Source: Papiliotrema nemorosa (lineage: Eukaryota; Basidiomycota; Tremellomycetes; Tremellales; Rhynchogastremaceae). From it: 64,000 nt of DNA. The stretch lies in NCBI GenBank assembly GCA_032158125.1, contig JASKOT010000048.1:23204-87203 (forward strand), read 5' to 3'. The translations under genes and the position numbers were made by a program. Below are positions 10,543 to 22,607 of this stretch, in pieces (positions within the stretch are counted from its first letter, which is position 1; the number at the start of each line of letters is the position of its first letter). The notes under the pieces were generated by a model. The model had not been told where the DNA came from. It worked only from the letters and a program-made list of their open reading frames with translations, and did no database searches.

Positions 10543-12921
10543 TTACTTCTTGGTGAAGAACATGACCTTGCTCTGGTAATCTCCATGCCAGGGCAACCTC
10601 AATCCGACACTCATCAACGTCTCCCCTGCCCACTCTTTACCCTCTTCATCGACGTACACTGCGCTCTTCTCCAACCCCTGTAGTCGGATGGTCGGGGTGG
10701 ACGTGTTGATCCGGTTATACACCTGATAAGCCAATACCGCCACTTCTCTTCCTCCTTCTCCGACATATTCAAACGCTGGCCAATTAGACTCTTCCGGTCT
10801 GGCGAGTCTATACAAATCTCCCTTGACGATCAACGGTGAAATCCTTTCGCTGAGCTTGATCATAGCCGGGATGACCTTCTTCTCTTCCGCGGTAAATGTC
10901 CCTGGGTCAAGTTCAAACCCAAACGATCCACAGAGCATAGCGACGTGAGCTCTGAACTCCAATGGCGTCTCTCGACCTGTCTGATGGTTTGGCGAGGCGG
11001 AAACGTGGCCTGACATGGACGAAGGGGGGTAGACGAGACTGGTGCCTGTTTGGATGTGTAATCTGTCCACTGGGTCTGTACAGTCGCTGGTCCAGCTTCC
11101 GGGCCAGTAGTGCAGTAAACCCGGATCGAATCGACCACCTCCACTCGCGCATCCTTCCCAGAGGATATCCGGGAATCGGGATGTGAGGGTGTCCACTACC
11201 CGATATATTCCAAGGATATAAGCGTGCCCGACGGAAGGGGTGGGTAGTTGTTCCATCGCTTTGTTACAGTCCCATTTGATATATGCAATATCGGTCGATC
11301 CAAGGAGGTCGGACAAGACTTTGATAAGGTAATCCTGGACCGGTCCGAGGGAGAGGTTGAGGATCTGTTGGTTTCGCTGAACGACTCGAGGGTATTCTTT
11401 CCCATTGGCGCTAACGTGTAATGCCCAATCTGGATGGGTCTCGTATAGCTCACTCTTTGGATTGACATGTTCCGGTTCAACCCAAAGACCGAACTTCATA
11501 CCCTTCCCTTGAGGGTTCTTGAGCTGTTCAATCTTCTTGACCAATGCGTCGAGACCCCCTTGAAGTTTCTTCTCATTGACGACCCAGTCGCCCAACCCGG
11601 CATTGTCCTGGTTTCGAGGGTACTTTTGGCCAAACCACCCATCGTCCAGGACCATCTAGAGGCACGTCAGCCACAGAACTTCGCAGATCACCCATGATAA
11701 GGTCAAGTAGATCAGAAGTCGACCTCAAGAAAGATAAATGGACAGGGAGGATGGACGCACCAAACTACAGCCAATCTCGCTGGACTGTTTGGCGATCGTG
11801 TAGATTTTGTCCTGATCAAAGTCAAAATACGTCCCTTCCCAGTTGTTGAGCAACACCGGTCTGTCCTTATGCGTCCAAGGGTTTCGGGACAGATGATTCC
11901 TGTAAAGTCGATGATACAACCTTGACATTTCGCCCAGACCTTCATTCGAGTACACTGCGATTCCTTCGGGCGATTGGAACGATTGTCCAGGTTCGACCAC
12001 CCAATCGAGTTGTAGTGGATTCATACCGATTTGTACCCTGTCCAGACCCGTAGGACCCCTTTCCACAGAAGCAGAGAAGGATCCCGTGTAGACTAGACTG
12101 AAGCCGTATGCCTCGCCTGCGGTCTCTGTGGTGGTGGGTTCTACAATGCCAAGGAAAGGGTTGTGAAGGTGACTCGAGAAACCGGTCAGCGATTGCACAC
12201 TGCTATCAGCCTCACCAGAATCGTAATCAGAGGTATGGCTTACCCCTGGAAGCCTGGATAGATGGTCCTTCTAATAATCTGCGCTTCTCTCGCCCATTCC
12301 CCACTGAGCTGAATCATGTCCCTCCCCTCGGCCGCATGACCCAGATCCACACTGAAACTCGCCGCAGCCTCAATCACCGCATTTTGCCTGCCCCTGTTGT
12401 AGATTTTGAAGGATCGAGCAATGGCGTTGTACGCCGGAAAGACAGAGTATGACAATACCGCATCGATCAACGCGACTTCATCCCGCAGTTTCACGTTCAA
12501 TGTCGAGACCTCGTCGTCCTTTCCAAACGTCGCGGGCAATCCATCGAGGCCCGGTTTACCGCTTACGATATCATAAGAGACGTATTCGAATCGAGTGACG
12601 GTGGTCCCCTCGCCGTGTTTCACACGGATGGCAGGTAGACCGAAATCCCCATTCCCATTATCTGGGAGTTCACGTTGAGCCCGACCATACGCGTCCGCAG
12701 GGCCCTGCAACCATCCTCCATCGTTGATTTTGGGTGGGAGAGGGATAGAGCTGACTGGAGCAGCGTTGAGGCCGCCGAAATGGTCATGAATGAGATCGCC
12801 GGACGGAGCGACGTGGAAAGAGTACGAGGCTGAGGAGGCTTGTAGGGTGAAATGGTTGTCTTTGACGATTATATCTGCATATCAGACTACGTTCCACGAC
12901 CTGATACTCACGCTTAGACAT
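10543..12921 (-). CDS. Alpha-galactosidase, glycoside hydrolase family 36
   Basis: Hydrolyses terminal alpha-1,6-galactose from melibiose/raffinose-type sugars. Start at 12921: MSK, then a 37-nt intron into HIIVKDNHFTLQASSASYSF. Four exons (about 12240-12910, about 11760-12198, 10543-11655 plus the tiny first). N-terminal beta-sandwich, then the barrel: VLDDGWFGQ, WVEPEHVNPKSELYE, the nucleophile motif YIKWDCNK (Asp) and the acid/base motif SWTSDCTDPVDRLHIQ (second Asp), and GHVSASPNHQTGR. Length about 730 residues is normal for GH36. There is no signal peptide, so it should be cytosolic and needs substrate import; the divergent neighbour at 13824 is a disaccharide-type sugar porter. The shared upstream region carries repeated motifs. 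Exon ends are approximate. Confidence 0.92.
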
Positions 12922-13485
12922 GGTGAGCCGTCGCTATCAGCAGTGGGGAGAGGATGCACTGCGCAGTACAACATGGGACACGAGGATCTGACTTATACTC
13001 AGTGCATCTCAGAACAACATCGGCACCGGCACCGCGGCCTCCGATGCCGACACCGCATGCCCCCATCCCAGCCAACCCTTCTCCCTCTCCCCCCTTGTCC
13101 TGCATGAGCGAGGCTCATGTACGCTATTCCTGAAGTTCCCGTTCCATAAAATGCAAATAGAATCTCCGCACTAGAGGGTCAACCTCGGAAAGATTCTTTC
13201 TTCATTACACTTGGAAAAGAAAGAGTGGACCACACCTCCACCTCCACCATATCATCAACCACTCACGAACGCCCGCATCGAGAGGGTGGAGGTGCAGCAT
13301 GAACACCCAACAACCGTGCACTGGTGCGGCACCTTATGACAAGATCTCTCAGCCCTCCACGAGATGTACGTACCGGCGGCAAGATCTCGGTTCTTCCGAC
13401 CCTCTCACCCTGCCCAGTGCAGAATCACGAGGTCGTTTAAATGGTTGACGTATGACTAACCAAGTTGGCAAGCATATCCAGGAAC

Positions 13486-13574
13486 ACGGGAATTTCTGTA
13501 CGACCATGTCAAATCGATCGTGCAAGATTCCCGTTCGTCAAAGTTGACGAGCATGAATATTCCCGTTCGTGAAG
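13486..13574. repeat. Three ATTCCCGT motifs (candidate regulator sites)
   Basis: ATTCCCGTTCGTCAAAG at 13527-13543 and ATTCCCGTTCGTGAAG at 13559-13574 are near-identical direct repeats starting 32 bp apart (three helical turns). The inverse, ACGGGAAT, is at 13486-13493. They lie 250-340 bp upstream of the transporter start. Spacing and repetition suggest protein binding; the binding factor is unknown. Confidence 0.5.
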
Positions 13575-13702
13575 ACTAGGCGTTGCAGATGGTTGGAGAT
13601 CGATGTCATTTACATGCTTGGACACACACAAAAGCTAGTGCTTGGCCCCGAGGTCTCTCCGCTTGGAGCCACTTGACGGGTTCTGGAGCAGTAAGATGAA
13701 GG

Positions 13703-13709
13703 TATAAAA
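13703..13709 (+). promoter_or_regulatory. TATA box of sugar transporter
   Basis: TATAAAA about 120 bp upstream of the ATG at 13824, in the right orientation. Confidence 0.55.
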
Positions 13710-13823
13710 GGTCGGGTTGAAGAGGCCCTTTTCAACATCGCACCACTGGACGTGACACAAACAGTCCAACAACTCGAAGCTTTATTCACCAGACTCGACA
13801 ATAATCGAACACCGAAGCACACA

Positions 13824-15876
13824 ATGACGTCTGAGATCACTCCTGTCAGACCGAACATCCATACCGAGATCTCGTTTGGCGAGAAGAAACCCGACGAAGA
13901 CTCGCAAATCGAACGATTGGACAATGTCGAGTCGGGAAAACCTCGAGATCTGTCGATCGAAGCTGCCGCTGCTGCAGAGCTCGCAGAGCAGTCGATGACC
14001 TTCCGAGAGGCTGTACGAGACTATCGCAAAGCAATCTTGTGGTCCATGGCCATCAGTCTTTGTATCATCATGGAGGGTGTCGACACTGCTTTCCCTGTGA
14101 GTGGCACGCGTAGACTCGGATCGAATAACAATCAAGAGATAAGCTGACTCAGTCAGGGAAACTTCAATGGTCTTCCTGCTTTCCGAAAGCGATTTGGAGT
14201 CTATGTCAATGAGACGGACGGATACCAGCTCACTCCTGCTTGGCAGGCTGGTCTCGGTCAATGCTCAGGTATCGGTTCAATCTTGTGAATAGCTTCTTCT
14301 ACATCATTGCGTGCTGTGAAGATGACTGATACCCAGGTCCATCTTTGCCACTGCTTGGTTTCAGCAACGATACGGTTATCGACGAGTCATCCAGACTGGT
14401 CTTGTCGCCATGTTCTGTTTCATTTTCATCGTCTTCTTCGCCCAAAACATCACCATGCTCGCGATCGGGTTCCATCTCTGCGGTTGGGCTTGGTAAGTCG
14501 GCGTCCAAGCCTGTCCACGTGATAATGGGTGTGCTGACATTCAGGGGAACATTCCAAGCCAGTGTGGTATCGTACGCTAGTGAAATTACCCCAGTAGCTC
14601 TACGAGGGTACCTCACCACCTATGTTAACCTCTGCTGGATCATTGGTCAATTCATCGCTGCTGGTATTCTCAAAGCGTTGGCTGGTCGAACAGACGATTG
14701 GGCATGGAAAATCCCCGTGGCCACTCAATGGTGTGAGTCGAACTTCACACACTCGTCCTTCTGGCGCTGAAGAAACAGTCTGGCCCATCCCCCTTATCAT
14801 TCTTATCCACTTTGCACCAGAGTCCCCCTGGTTCTTGGTCAGAGCAGGCCGACTGGAAGAAGCCGCGGTATCCGTCTCTCGGATCCAGAAGAAAGGCTCC
14901 AAAGTCGATCCGAGGGATACGGTCGCCATGATGGTCCGGACCAACGAACATGAAAAGTCGGTCTCTGCTGGTGTCACTTACTGGGATTGTTTCAAGGGCA
15001 GCGATCTCCGACGAACTGAGATCGCCTGTGTCGCCTGGGCTTCTCAATGTCTCGCCGGGTGAGCTTTCACAGCATCTTGTCCTCGTTTGTGTCCCTCGCT
15101 CATGTTCAAGTCTCGGTTTCGCCGGTCAATTCGTCTACTTCCTTCAACAAGCCGGAGTGAGCGTCGAGGATTCTTATTCTTTCAACTTGGGATCGGTAGG
15201 AATGGGATTCATCGGTACCATCTGCTCTTGGTGGTTCCTCAACAAGTTTGGCCGACGAACCATTATGGTTTGGGGTACATTCGGTCTCACCGCTCTGTAA
15301 GCTGCCCTCAATTCTAGTCGAACAGCAGTATGCTCATAAAGCAGCCTCGTCATCCTTGGTATCCTCACCATCCCGGCAAAGAATCACGCAGGCGCCAAAT
15401 GGGCTCAGGCAGTGTTGATGCTTCTATGGGTTCTCTTTTTCGACTTGTCCGTTGGTCCCCTCGCCTACTGCATCGTCGGAGAAGTCTCTTCTACCCGACT
15501 TCGAGGTCTGACCGTCGGATTGGCCAGAAACGCTTACAACATTGTGAGCAATACATCATCTCCCTGTATAGCTCGCAACAAGGCTAACGGTGCAGCTCGG
15601 CATTCCAACCGGTATTCTCCTCAGTTACCAGCTCAACCCCACCGCATGGGGATGGGGAGGATACACCGGTCTTTTCTGGGCTGGAAGTGCCGCTCTGGTC
15701 TCTGTCTGGGTGTTCTTCAGACTGCCCGAGTGTAAAGGTCGGACTTTCCGAGAACTCGGTATGTTCCTTTTTATCGCGCGATTGAAAGGTCTGACCAACT
15801 AGATATCTTGTTTGAACGAGGTGTACCGGCTAGAAAGTTCTCTTCGACAATGGTTGATGCCTACGAGGAGGACTAG
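13824..15876 (+). CDS. MFS sugar transporter, maltose/alpha-glucoside permease type
   Basis: Proton-coupled plasma-membrane sugar importer of the major facilitator superfamily. Start MTSEITPVRPNIHTE at 13824, with an acidic N-terminal tail, then 12 membrane spans over about eight exons. Family marks include RKAILWSMAISLCIIMEG (span 1), SEITPVALRGYLTTYVNLCW (span 4-5 loop), FAPESPWFLVRAGR at the central loop, NKFGRRTIM, LRGLTVGLARNAYNI and PECKGRTFRELD followed by ILFERGVPARKF, which is the C-terminal signature of fungal MAL-type permeases. Ends MVDAYEED at 15876. Divergent from the cytosolic alpha-galactosidase, so its substrate may be an alpha-galactoside such as melibiose or raffinose; this is inference. 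Introns are short, all GT-AG where checked. Confidence 0.92.
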
Positions 15877-16422
15877 GTGGACTATTGTCCTCTCGAAAAA
15901 AGAAAAACAAGTCATGTTTGTTGGGTTAGCACGAATGGATCACGATGGGTGCTGCGACTCGGGGTCAAAGAAAGATCGGAGTAAACAATCAAAACAAGTG
16001 CTCCATATCAGGTATCAGCGATGCAGTGTTCTGCTTGATAAATTTTGAACACTCGCTCGTTCGCAGCATATGAGTACAGCATATGAGTGCACTGCTGCTG
16101 CTCGACCATGGCTTAGGACTTCGAGTATCTCGAGGTGATCAGCTGGGAACACTCGCGAAGGCGTCTGTTGCAACTCCGCTTTTTCCGCAGAGCCTCCTTT
16201 CGAATGGGATTGTATGGCCGCTGAAGGCGTCTTTATGCGCAGCTCCATGGTCCCCCGCTATGTCCATACAGCACAAAATAGACCGGCCCCGGAGAATTGG
16301 CGGAGAATCGCAGATACCCGCAAGCCGGCTCATGGGATGAGCTGCGATCCTCTTTGTGCGCCCTACGCAGCTTCGACTTGCACTCTTGATACTGGTCATT
16401 CATCAAATTGGTGTTGTACAAG
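15877..16422. other. Intergenic region, nothing recognised
   Basis: About 550 bases between a stop codon and the next same-strand start. It includes two overlapping copies of CATATGAGT(A/G)CA near 16066-16090. Small open frames on both strands lack motifs. Confidence 0.4.
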
Positions 16423-17849
16423 ATGAGCTCTTCCCCCAATGTGAAGGACCGAGCTGCCTTGGACGAGTTCTTGCAACGGACCGTGGATAGTCGGCGGGTT
16501 CCGGCAATGTTTATCGGTGCGACCAATGCCGAGGGCGAGATATACTACAACAATGCTGGAGAGAGGGTCTTTGGCGACCAGGAGAAAGGAGTTGTTGACG
16601 AGGATACCAGTGAGTCCACTTCAGCGTCATGAGAGTCAGAAGGGGAGTGCTCATGGGCAGTCTTGCAGATCTTCTCTACGACAAAGCTGGTTACTTCGGT
16701 AGGTGGTTCATATTGAATTGACAGGCATTGATGTCCAGATTGCATGTCATCAACTCGTAGATCAAGGAAGGATTTCCCTACATGATCCGGAGGCTGTCGC
16801 TAAGATCTGTCCCGAGCTTGCCGAGCTACAGATTCTCACTGGGTACGAAGAGGATGGAACAGAGATCTACGTCAAGCCAAAAGAGAGGATCACTTTGAAC
16901 ATGTTGTTGAACCATACTTCAGGTAAGAACATAAATCTGCTTTCGGTGTTGCTCACTATAGGCCTTGCGTACCCCTTCAGCAACCCTTTGATCGCTCGAT
17001 GGACCCAAGAACACAAAGTCCCCAGCATGGTTGGACCCCATGCCCCCTTGTCCTCATACATCCACCCTCTCACTTTCGAGCCTGGGACCCGCTTCCAATA
17101 CGCCATAGGCATAGACTGGGCGGGATTCATCGTTTCTAGAATCTCGGGTTTATCGCTCGAAGAGTACTTTCAGAAACACATCTTTGAACCTTGCGGAATG
17201 ACCCACACTTCTTTCCACCCTCCCAAGGATTACGATCAACGAAAGATGGCAATGTGCTTTAGAAATCCCCAGGGGACGATCACCACGGAGAAGGGGACAT
17301 GGGGGCATGTCATTGAGAGGACGTTCAATCCGGCAGAGATCGGCCCGCTGTACTCTGGAGGAGGTGGACTCTTCGGTACGGCCAGAGACTATCTGCGTCT
17401 CCTGAGCGGTATCCTCGCTTCAGGTAAGGGCGACGATCCAAAGGCCTTGATATCCAAAGAGTCCTTCGACACTCTATTCACCAACACCCTCAACCCGGAT
17501 CATTTGGAGGCGATCCAAGCGGACGTGGTGCAGATGGCCAAGGGGCAGAACGCCTACGACTCAGCAGCATACGAGGGGAACGGAAAGTACTTGGGGTACT
17601 CTCCGGGCCTATTGATCAATTTCAGAGAGAGCAAATTTGGGAGATCGGCGTATAGTGGATGTTGGGACGGAGCAGCTAGGACCATGTATTGGCTGGATCC
17701 CAAAAAGGGTATAGCGGTGAGTCACTCACGGTGAAGTATGGTGCTAATCTCAGGCCGTGTGCTTTACCAATATGATGGTACACAATCCTGATCCGTGGAA
17801 CGAGGTCTACAACACGTTTGAGAGGACTTTGTATGATAGCCTCGCATAG
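16423..17849 (+). CDS. Beta-lactamase-fold serine hydrolase (class C / esterase type)
   Basis: Member of the beta-lactamase/transpeptidase-like family, which in fungi are mostly esterases, lactonases or polyketide-tailoring enzymes rather than antibiotic-resistance proteins. Start MSSSPNVKDRAALDEFLQRT at 16423. After a first intron comes ILQIFSTTKLVTS with the catalytic S-x-x-K (STTK). Next are VDQGRISLHDP, LNMLLNHTSG, EPGTRFQYAIGIDWAG (the Y-x-N/S-like second motif region), YSGGGGLFGTARDYLRLLSG, and the C-terminal AVCFTNMM after the last intron (about 17716-17755). Ends at TAG 17847-17849. No signal peptide, so intracellular. Not clearly linked to a neighbour; the cutinase downstream is also an esterase. 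Confidence 0.85.
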
Positions 17850-18788
17850 GGTGATCCAAATATAGTCTTTATCTGCTCTGGCAGAGATCTCTTTGCCTTG
17901 AAATGCGATCTGCGCGTGAGATTGCCATGTTCTCATTTGATCTGCATCGAAAATGAGGCATAGCCGGGATGCCGGTGACATGCCAACCCACGGTGTAGTT
18001 GGGCACATGGTGTTGACCACATACCACACGAAGACTAGTCTGGCGGTATGAATAACACCGACCTGTAGAAGCCCGCGACATCAGTGGAGACGGCTTCCAC
18101 ACTGCCGTTCAGCGGCGTACCATCAGCTCAGGCCAGGACTACCTGAGTAGAATATCTACAGCGGTATGAATATCGGCGACCTCGTTACCGGGCCGACGTT
18201 CAGCCTAGGTCTAAGAAACCGGCCGAAAGCTGGGCTGATGCTCCTCGGTGGAAAGCTCGGTATCCTAAAATCGTACATATCTCGCTTGGCACATGAATAG
18301 GTTGTCGAGCTAACTTTCCCGAGCTACGATCTAAGAGACCTACTACGGATTTCTCGGAGACGCTACTGTTCAAGTGTCTTTTTGGCAGAAGATCAGAGGC
18401 CTCGGAGGATATACGGGTATCCTAGGAACTAGATCTCTACCCCTTGCTTGGCAAGCATACACCGTCAGACGATCTGGAATCACCGGCTCAAACCTCACTA
18501 CCAAGCGTGATTCCCTGTGTTCGAATCAGAGGGTCAAGAGGTCTCGTGATTCTCCCTTGACTCCCCGGTGCATGGGACGAGGCACTCGTTTGCCTGGCGA
18601 CCGTTGTCAACGAACTAGTCGAGACGCTAACGACCATCAAGGTCCTTTTCGTTCAAGGCGTTGATTTTGGAACACCAGGATGCTCATCGATCGGGACGCC
18701 GGCTCTTGCAAGACCTATATGTACCAGCCTTCGTCGCAACCAAGCTCATCATTCCCACTACTCCTGCCTTTCACCCAAATTGTTCCAG
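17850..18788. other. Intergenic region with an imperfect repeat, no gene recognised
   Basis: About 940 bases. Contains GCGGTATGAATAACACCGACCTG (about 18042-18064) and the related GCGGTATGAATATCGGCGACCTC (about 18160-18182), an imperfect direct repeat. A + strand frame at 18374-18664 has no recognised motif. Presumably includes the promoter of the cutinase gene. Confidence 0.4.
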
Positions 18789-19530
18789 ATGCTTTGGACC
18801 ACCATCACGACCCTCCTCGCCCTCACGGCGGTCATCGCTGCGCCCGTCGACGCAGTCGATGCTCTTCTCGCTCGAGCCGTGTCTTCCTCTTGCCCCTCGT
18901 ACACCATCATCAACACTCGAGGTACCGGTGAGCCTCAAGGTGAATCTTCCGGATTCCGAACGATGAACTCTCGAGTGCGAGCTGCTCTTTCCGGTGGAAC
19001 CATCTACAACACGGTCTACGCTGCAGACTTCTCGCAAAACTCAGCTGCCGGTACTGCCGACATCGTTCGACAAGTTCGAGCCGGTCTGTCCCAAAACCCT
19101 GCTCAATGCTTCATCCTCGAGGGTTACAGCCAAGGTGCCGCAGCTACTACCAACGCCCTTTCACAACTTACCGGAGCGTCTTTTGACGCCGTCAAGGGTG
19201 TCTTCCTTATTGGTAACCCGCTTCACAAGGCTGGGCTGGCGTGCAACGTGGATCAGAATGGAGGTACTACCACTCGAAACACTCGAGGTATCTCCGCTGG
19301 ACTCGGCGGAGGAATCCCTTCCAACTGGGTCTCGAAGACTTTGGATGTTTGTATCAAGGTGAGTGCAATTATCCAGATGGGAGCATGAGCTAGACTTATG
19401 TCAGGGCGATGGGGTATGCGATGCTGCCGGAGGCTTTGGCATCACTGCCCAACACCTCCAATACCCTCGAGATTCGGCAACCCAAAATCTCGGAACTACA
19501 TTCATCACTCGACAGCTCGGTGGGTCGTGA
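18789..19530 (+). CDS. Secreted cutinase
   Basis: Serine esterase of the alpha/beta-hydrolase cutinase family that cleaves cutin or other polyesters outside the cell. First in-frame ATG at 18789 gives MLWTTITTLLALTAVIAAPV, a clean signal peptide, probably followed by a short propeptide to ARA. The mature part has CPSYTIINTRGTGEPQGESS, the nucleophile elbow EGYSQGAAA (Ser about residue 114), then after one intron (about 19359-19404) GDGVCDAAGGFGITAQHLQY with the catalytic Asp and His. Cysteines for the family's disulfides are present. Stop at 19528-19530. Total about 230 residues, normal length. Suggests growth on plant surfaces or polyester-like substrates. Confidence 0.93.
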
Positions 19531-20582
19531 TCCCCCTGCCAGCCGTCGATGCATAGACAGGTGTGGCCGAGACAGGTAGCGGGATCAGCCAATTGAGATA
19601 TGATGTGCGGCTGGATACTACTAGTACTTTACACATATTTTACACATTATGCAAAAGTCATGGATCTTCATATGTCAAAAGCAGCCGGCGTATCGTATCG
19701 AACGTATCACTCGACATTGTACTTTGTTGGCGACACGGTTCCTCTAGAAGCTCCACCGGAATGAGACGGAACAGATACCATCATCTCTATCCAAGCTATA
19801 TGTATGCGAATCGATGCACTTTGAGAATAAGGGGATATTTAATCACGTGACAAGGACGGATCGTCAACAACGTGACAACAGTGATGAAGCAGCGTTGTAC
19901 GTCGTCTGCTATACATCGGATGCCGGGTCATGGCCAATACCACTTTCCATGCTATCTCCTGGTGGGAAAGCTATTTGCGAGACACACCACCGCTACCTCA
20001 CGAGCACGGTGTCGAATCGCAAGTGACCAACAGGATGCGAAGAATCTAGTAATCGATGACCACAAGACTACTCATTCCTTGGACGATTCCCTGCCCATTT
20101 GTGACCATATCACACTTGGCATCTCTGCTCGAACCGGAAAGTGCTATACTGGGCTCTCGTGCCGTGTGTCTGAGTGTAAAGACGAGCACAAATCAACTTT
20201 GCAGCTCGTACATCGTCAATCGGCTATGACCGCGACCAAAGTTCAATGGCGCCATTTGTGCTCGACTTTGGATCATCTCTCCTCACCCTCGACCAACCTC
20301 AAAGTGTACGATGATGCCCAAGAGGCCTTGGCGCAGAGGCGCAGTGTCAGACGATATATGCTCAACAAGCTAAATAAAGCATTGCCATTATCTGGACTGG
20401 AATCACTCGTCGGGTTATGCCCCTCGGTTCGATGCGACACTCGACGAGATGTGCAATGCCCATCCAAAGTGTCCTCACTTGTGCGTGCTCGCTCATATCA
20501 CTGATTATGAGCTGGACCGGATGATACTTAAAGCATGACATCCTGATGCGACTGTAAGATTCTGCAACCTGGTCGTGCGAAA
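19531..20582. other. Intergenic region, no supported gene
   Basis: About 1.05 kb. A long + strand frame (ATG at 19884 to 20504, about 200 residues) has no recognisable domain and biased Ser/His/Arg content; I regard it as doubtful. The region also carries the promoter of the carrier gene at 20583. Confidence 0.4.
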
Positions 20583-22559
20583 ATGACAGGAGTAGTCAGT
20601 AGGATAAAGCAGAATCGGATCGGGAGCGTCTTTGTCGATGTTTTCGACTGGTATCGTAAGCTCCATCTTACTTGCTCCCTGATATCTGCTGAATTTTCCA
20701 GCGTCTCATCTGCCCAGAGCTGAGAGGAAGTTGCTGCGGAGACTCGACCTGTCGATTTTGATTTTCGCTTGTCTAAGTTGTAGGTTTTGAATGCCAATCA
20801 GACGGACAATCCGCTGATGACAGTCTTCTGCAAATACCTCGATCAAAGCAATATCACAAATGCCTATGTGAGCGGGTCCTTCGACATCTGGATTGCACGA
20901 TAGCTAATGTTAGGTATCGGGGATGAAGGAGGAGATACATGCGGATGGAAACGCCTTGAACTACTTCAACGTAGCTTGTGAGTTCGCGTCGATGGACAAT
21001 ACTGATGATAACAGACTACACTGCTTGTGCGTTGTCTTTATCCCCTAGGGTTCCGCTCATATCCCAGATGTTGTCGGTCAGATTCCTCTTATGGCCCTGC
21101 AGACGAAGCCTCACCTGTGAGCTGATTTCCTCTTGAGCCTTCTCAGGCTGACATCCAGCGCACCTTACCTGCTCCCCACGCTCGAGGTCATTTGGGCCAT
21201 TCTCACTTTCGCTCAGTCAAGAGTCACCAAGCTGTGGCATTTATACCTCATCCGAGCTTTGATAGGGTTCTTCGAAGCTCCCTCATTCGGCGGGACACAC
21301 CTCATTCGTAAGTCCGAAGCACGACCGTTGCTAATAGCCAGTCGGCAGTTGGTATCGTAAAGAAGAGCTATTCAAACGAGCCGGAGTATGGTTCATGGGT
21401 AATTCCCTCGGATCCATGTTCTCCGGATACCTTCAAGCTGCCGCTTACAAGAATCTGAATGGGGTGCACGGTTTATCTGGATGGAGATGGTTATTCCTCA
21501 TCGATGGGATCATCACCCTGCCCATCGCTTTCATCGGCTTTGCTGTCTTTCCAGGACTTCCGAATTCCCCCAGGAGATGGTACATGAGCGAGGACGAGTA
21601 CGAGTTGGCATCGGAGCGGATGAGGAATAAAGATGGAACGACGAGTATGGACAGAGGAATCACGTGGAAATCGATCAAATTCACAATGGGACGACCAATG
21701 TGGTATATTTGTGTCGCGGCATATATGTGAGTCTGGTTGCCCGTCGTCCATGGCGAAGTGGATCGACAACTGACGCGCAGCTGCATGATCCAGGCGCACT
21801 ACTGGACAGGATACATGACCCTTTGGCTCAAAGCGGAACACTGGCCCGTCTCGCTGATCAACATCTTGCCCACGTTTATCAACCTCCTCCAAGCGTTGTC
21901 TTCTTGGCTCGGAACGACACTAGCAGCGACGGTCAGTCTGCGTGGGCTGTGGACTTTCCAGGCGGTCTTTATGGTCACTGCAGAGATTTGCCTGAGTGTA
22001 TGGACCATACCCTCTGGACTCAAGTTCTTCGCCTTTTACGCCGGGGGTTTCTCGGGCATGGCATCTCCCATTTTGGTGAGCGATCTATGTCCATGTGCAA
22101 TGGACGAGGATTGACTAGTAGTACTCTTGGATCAACTCGGTACTGCGCGAGTCGACTGCGGAGAGGGGTTTAATCATCAGCAGCATGATGACTCTAGGTT
22201 ACAGTACCTACATTTGGGTAAGTCCGCTTGTTAGGCTTTACCTGGAACTAGCTGACGACTAGATCCCGCTATTCACCTTTCCGACCGTCGAGTCACCCAG
22301 GTTCCCCAAAGGTTACCCTGCATCGGTTGCGTTTGACGTGGCTCTGTGGGCCATAGTCATGTTCGGTTTTTGGTTCATGGCTAGACGAGCTCGCCAATCG
22401 AAGGCACTGGATGAAGGTTCGCAGTTGGATTCCGCCAGTTCTGCGCTTGAAACAGATGCCAAGGTGGAACCTGAATTGGCAGGACAAGGGAACGCGGATC
22501 TGCAGCCGGCGATAGGCGTCACTCGCGACGACATTGAGCCTTTGCCTCGCAGGAATTAA
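20583..22559 (+). CDS. MFS anion:cation symporter (allantoate/nicotinate permease, DAL5/TNA1-like)
   Basis: Plasma-membrane carrier for small organic acids, vitamins or ureido compounds. The spliced start at 20583 gives MTGVVSRIKQNRIGSVFVDV; after introns come HLPRAERKLLRRLDLSILIF and FCKYLDQSNITNAYVSGMKE, the invariable span-1 signature of the ACS family. Later exons: LWHLYLIRALIGFFEAPSFG, SLGSMFSGYLQAAAYKNLNG, GWRWLFLIDGIITLPIAFIG, CMIQAHYWTGYMTLWLKAE and a C-terminal tail ending in RRN at 22559. At least eight introns, all short. Its 3' end is only about 50 bp from that of the convergent aldehyde dehydrogenase. It may import the substrate or a cofactor precursor for the adjacent catabolic genes. 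Confidence 0.88.
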
Positions 22560-22607
22560 ACACGAGTATATCACATGATAATGGTGATGTACTGAGAAAA
22601 ATTCAAT

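Larger units (their letters stand above)
12922..13823. promoter_or_regulatory. Shared divergent promoter of alpha-galactosidase and sugar transporter
   Basis: About 900 bases between two divergent genes. Holds three copies of ATTCCCGT (one inverted, two direct with extended similarity) and a TATA box facing the transporter. The C-rich stretch 13060-13100 and a long A/C-rich stretch near 13230-13270 are otherwise unremarkable. Confidence 0.6.

Noticed and set aside
16423..17849. True beta-lactamase conferring antibiotic resistance
   Set aside because: Fungal members with the S-x-x-K fold, no signal peptide and this motif layout are usually esterases or related hydrolases; nothing here supports lactam hydrolysis.
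18500..18570. GTTCGAATC resembling a tRNA T-loop
   Set aside because: No acceptor or anticodon stems pair around it.
19872..20504. Roughly 200-residue + strand frame upstream of the DAL5-like carrier
   Set aside because: No motif, no signal peptide, no sensible start context; kept only as a note in the intergenic entry.
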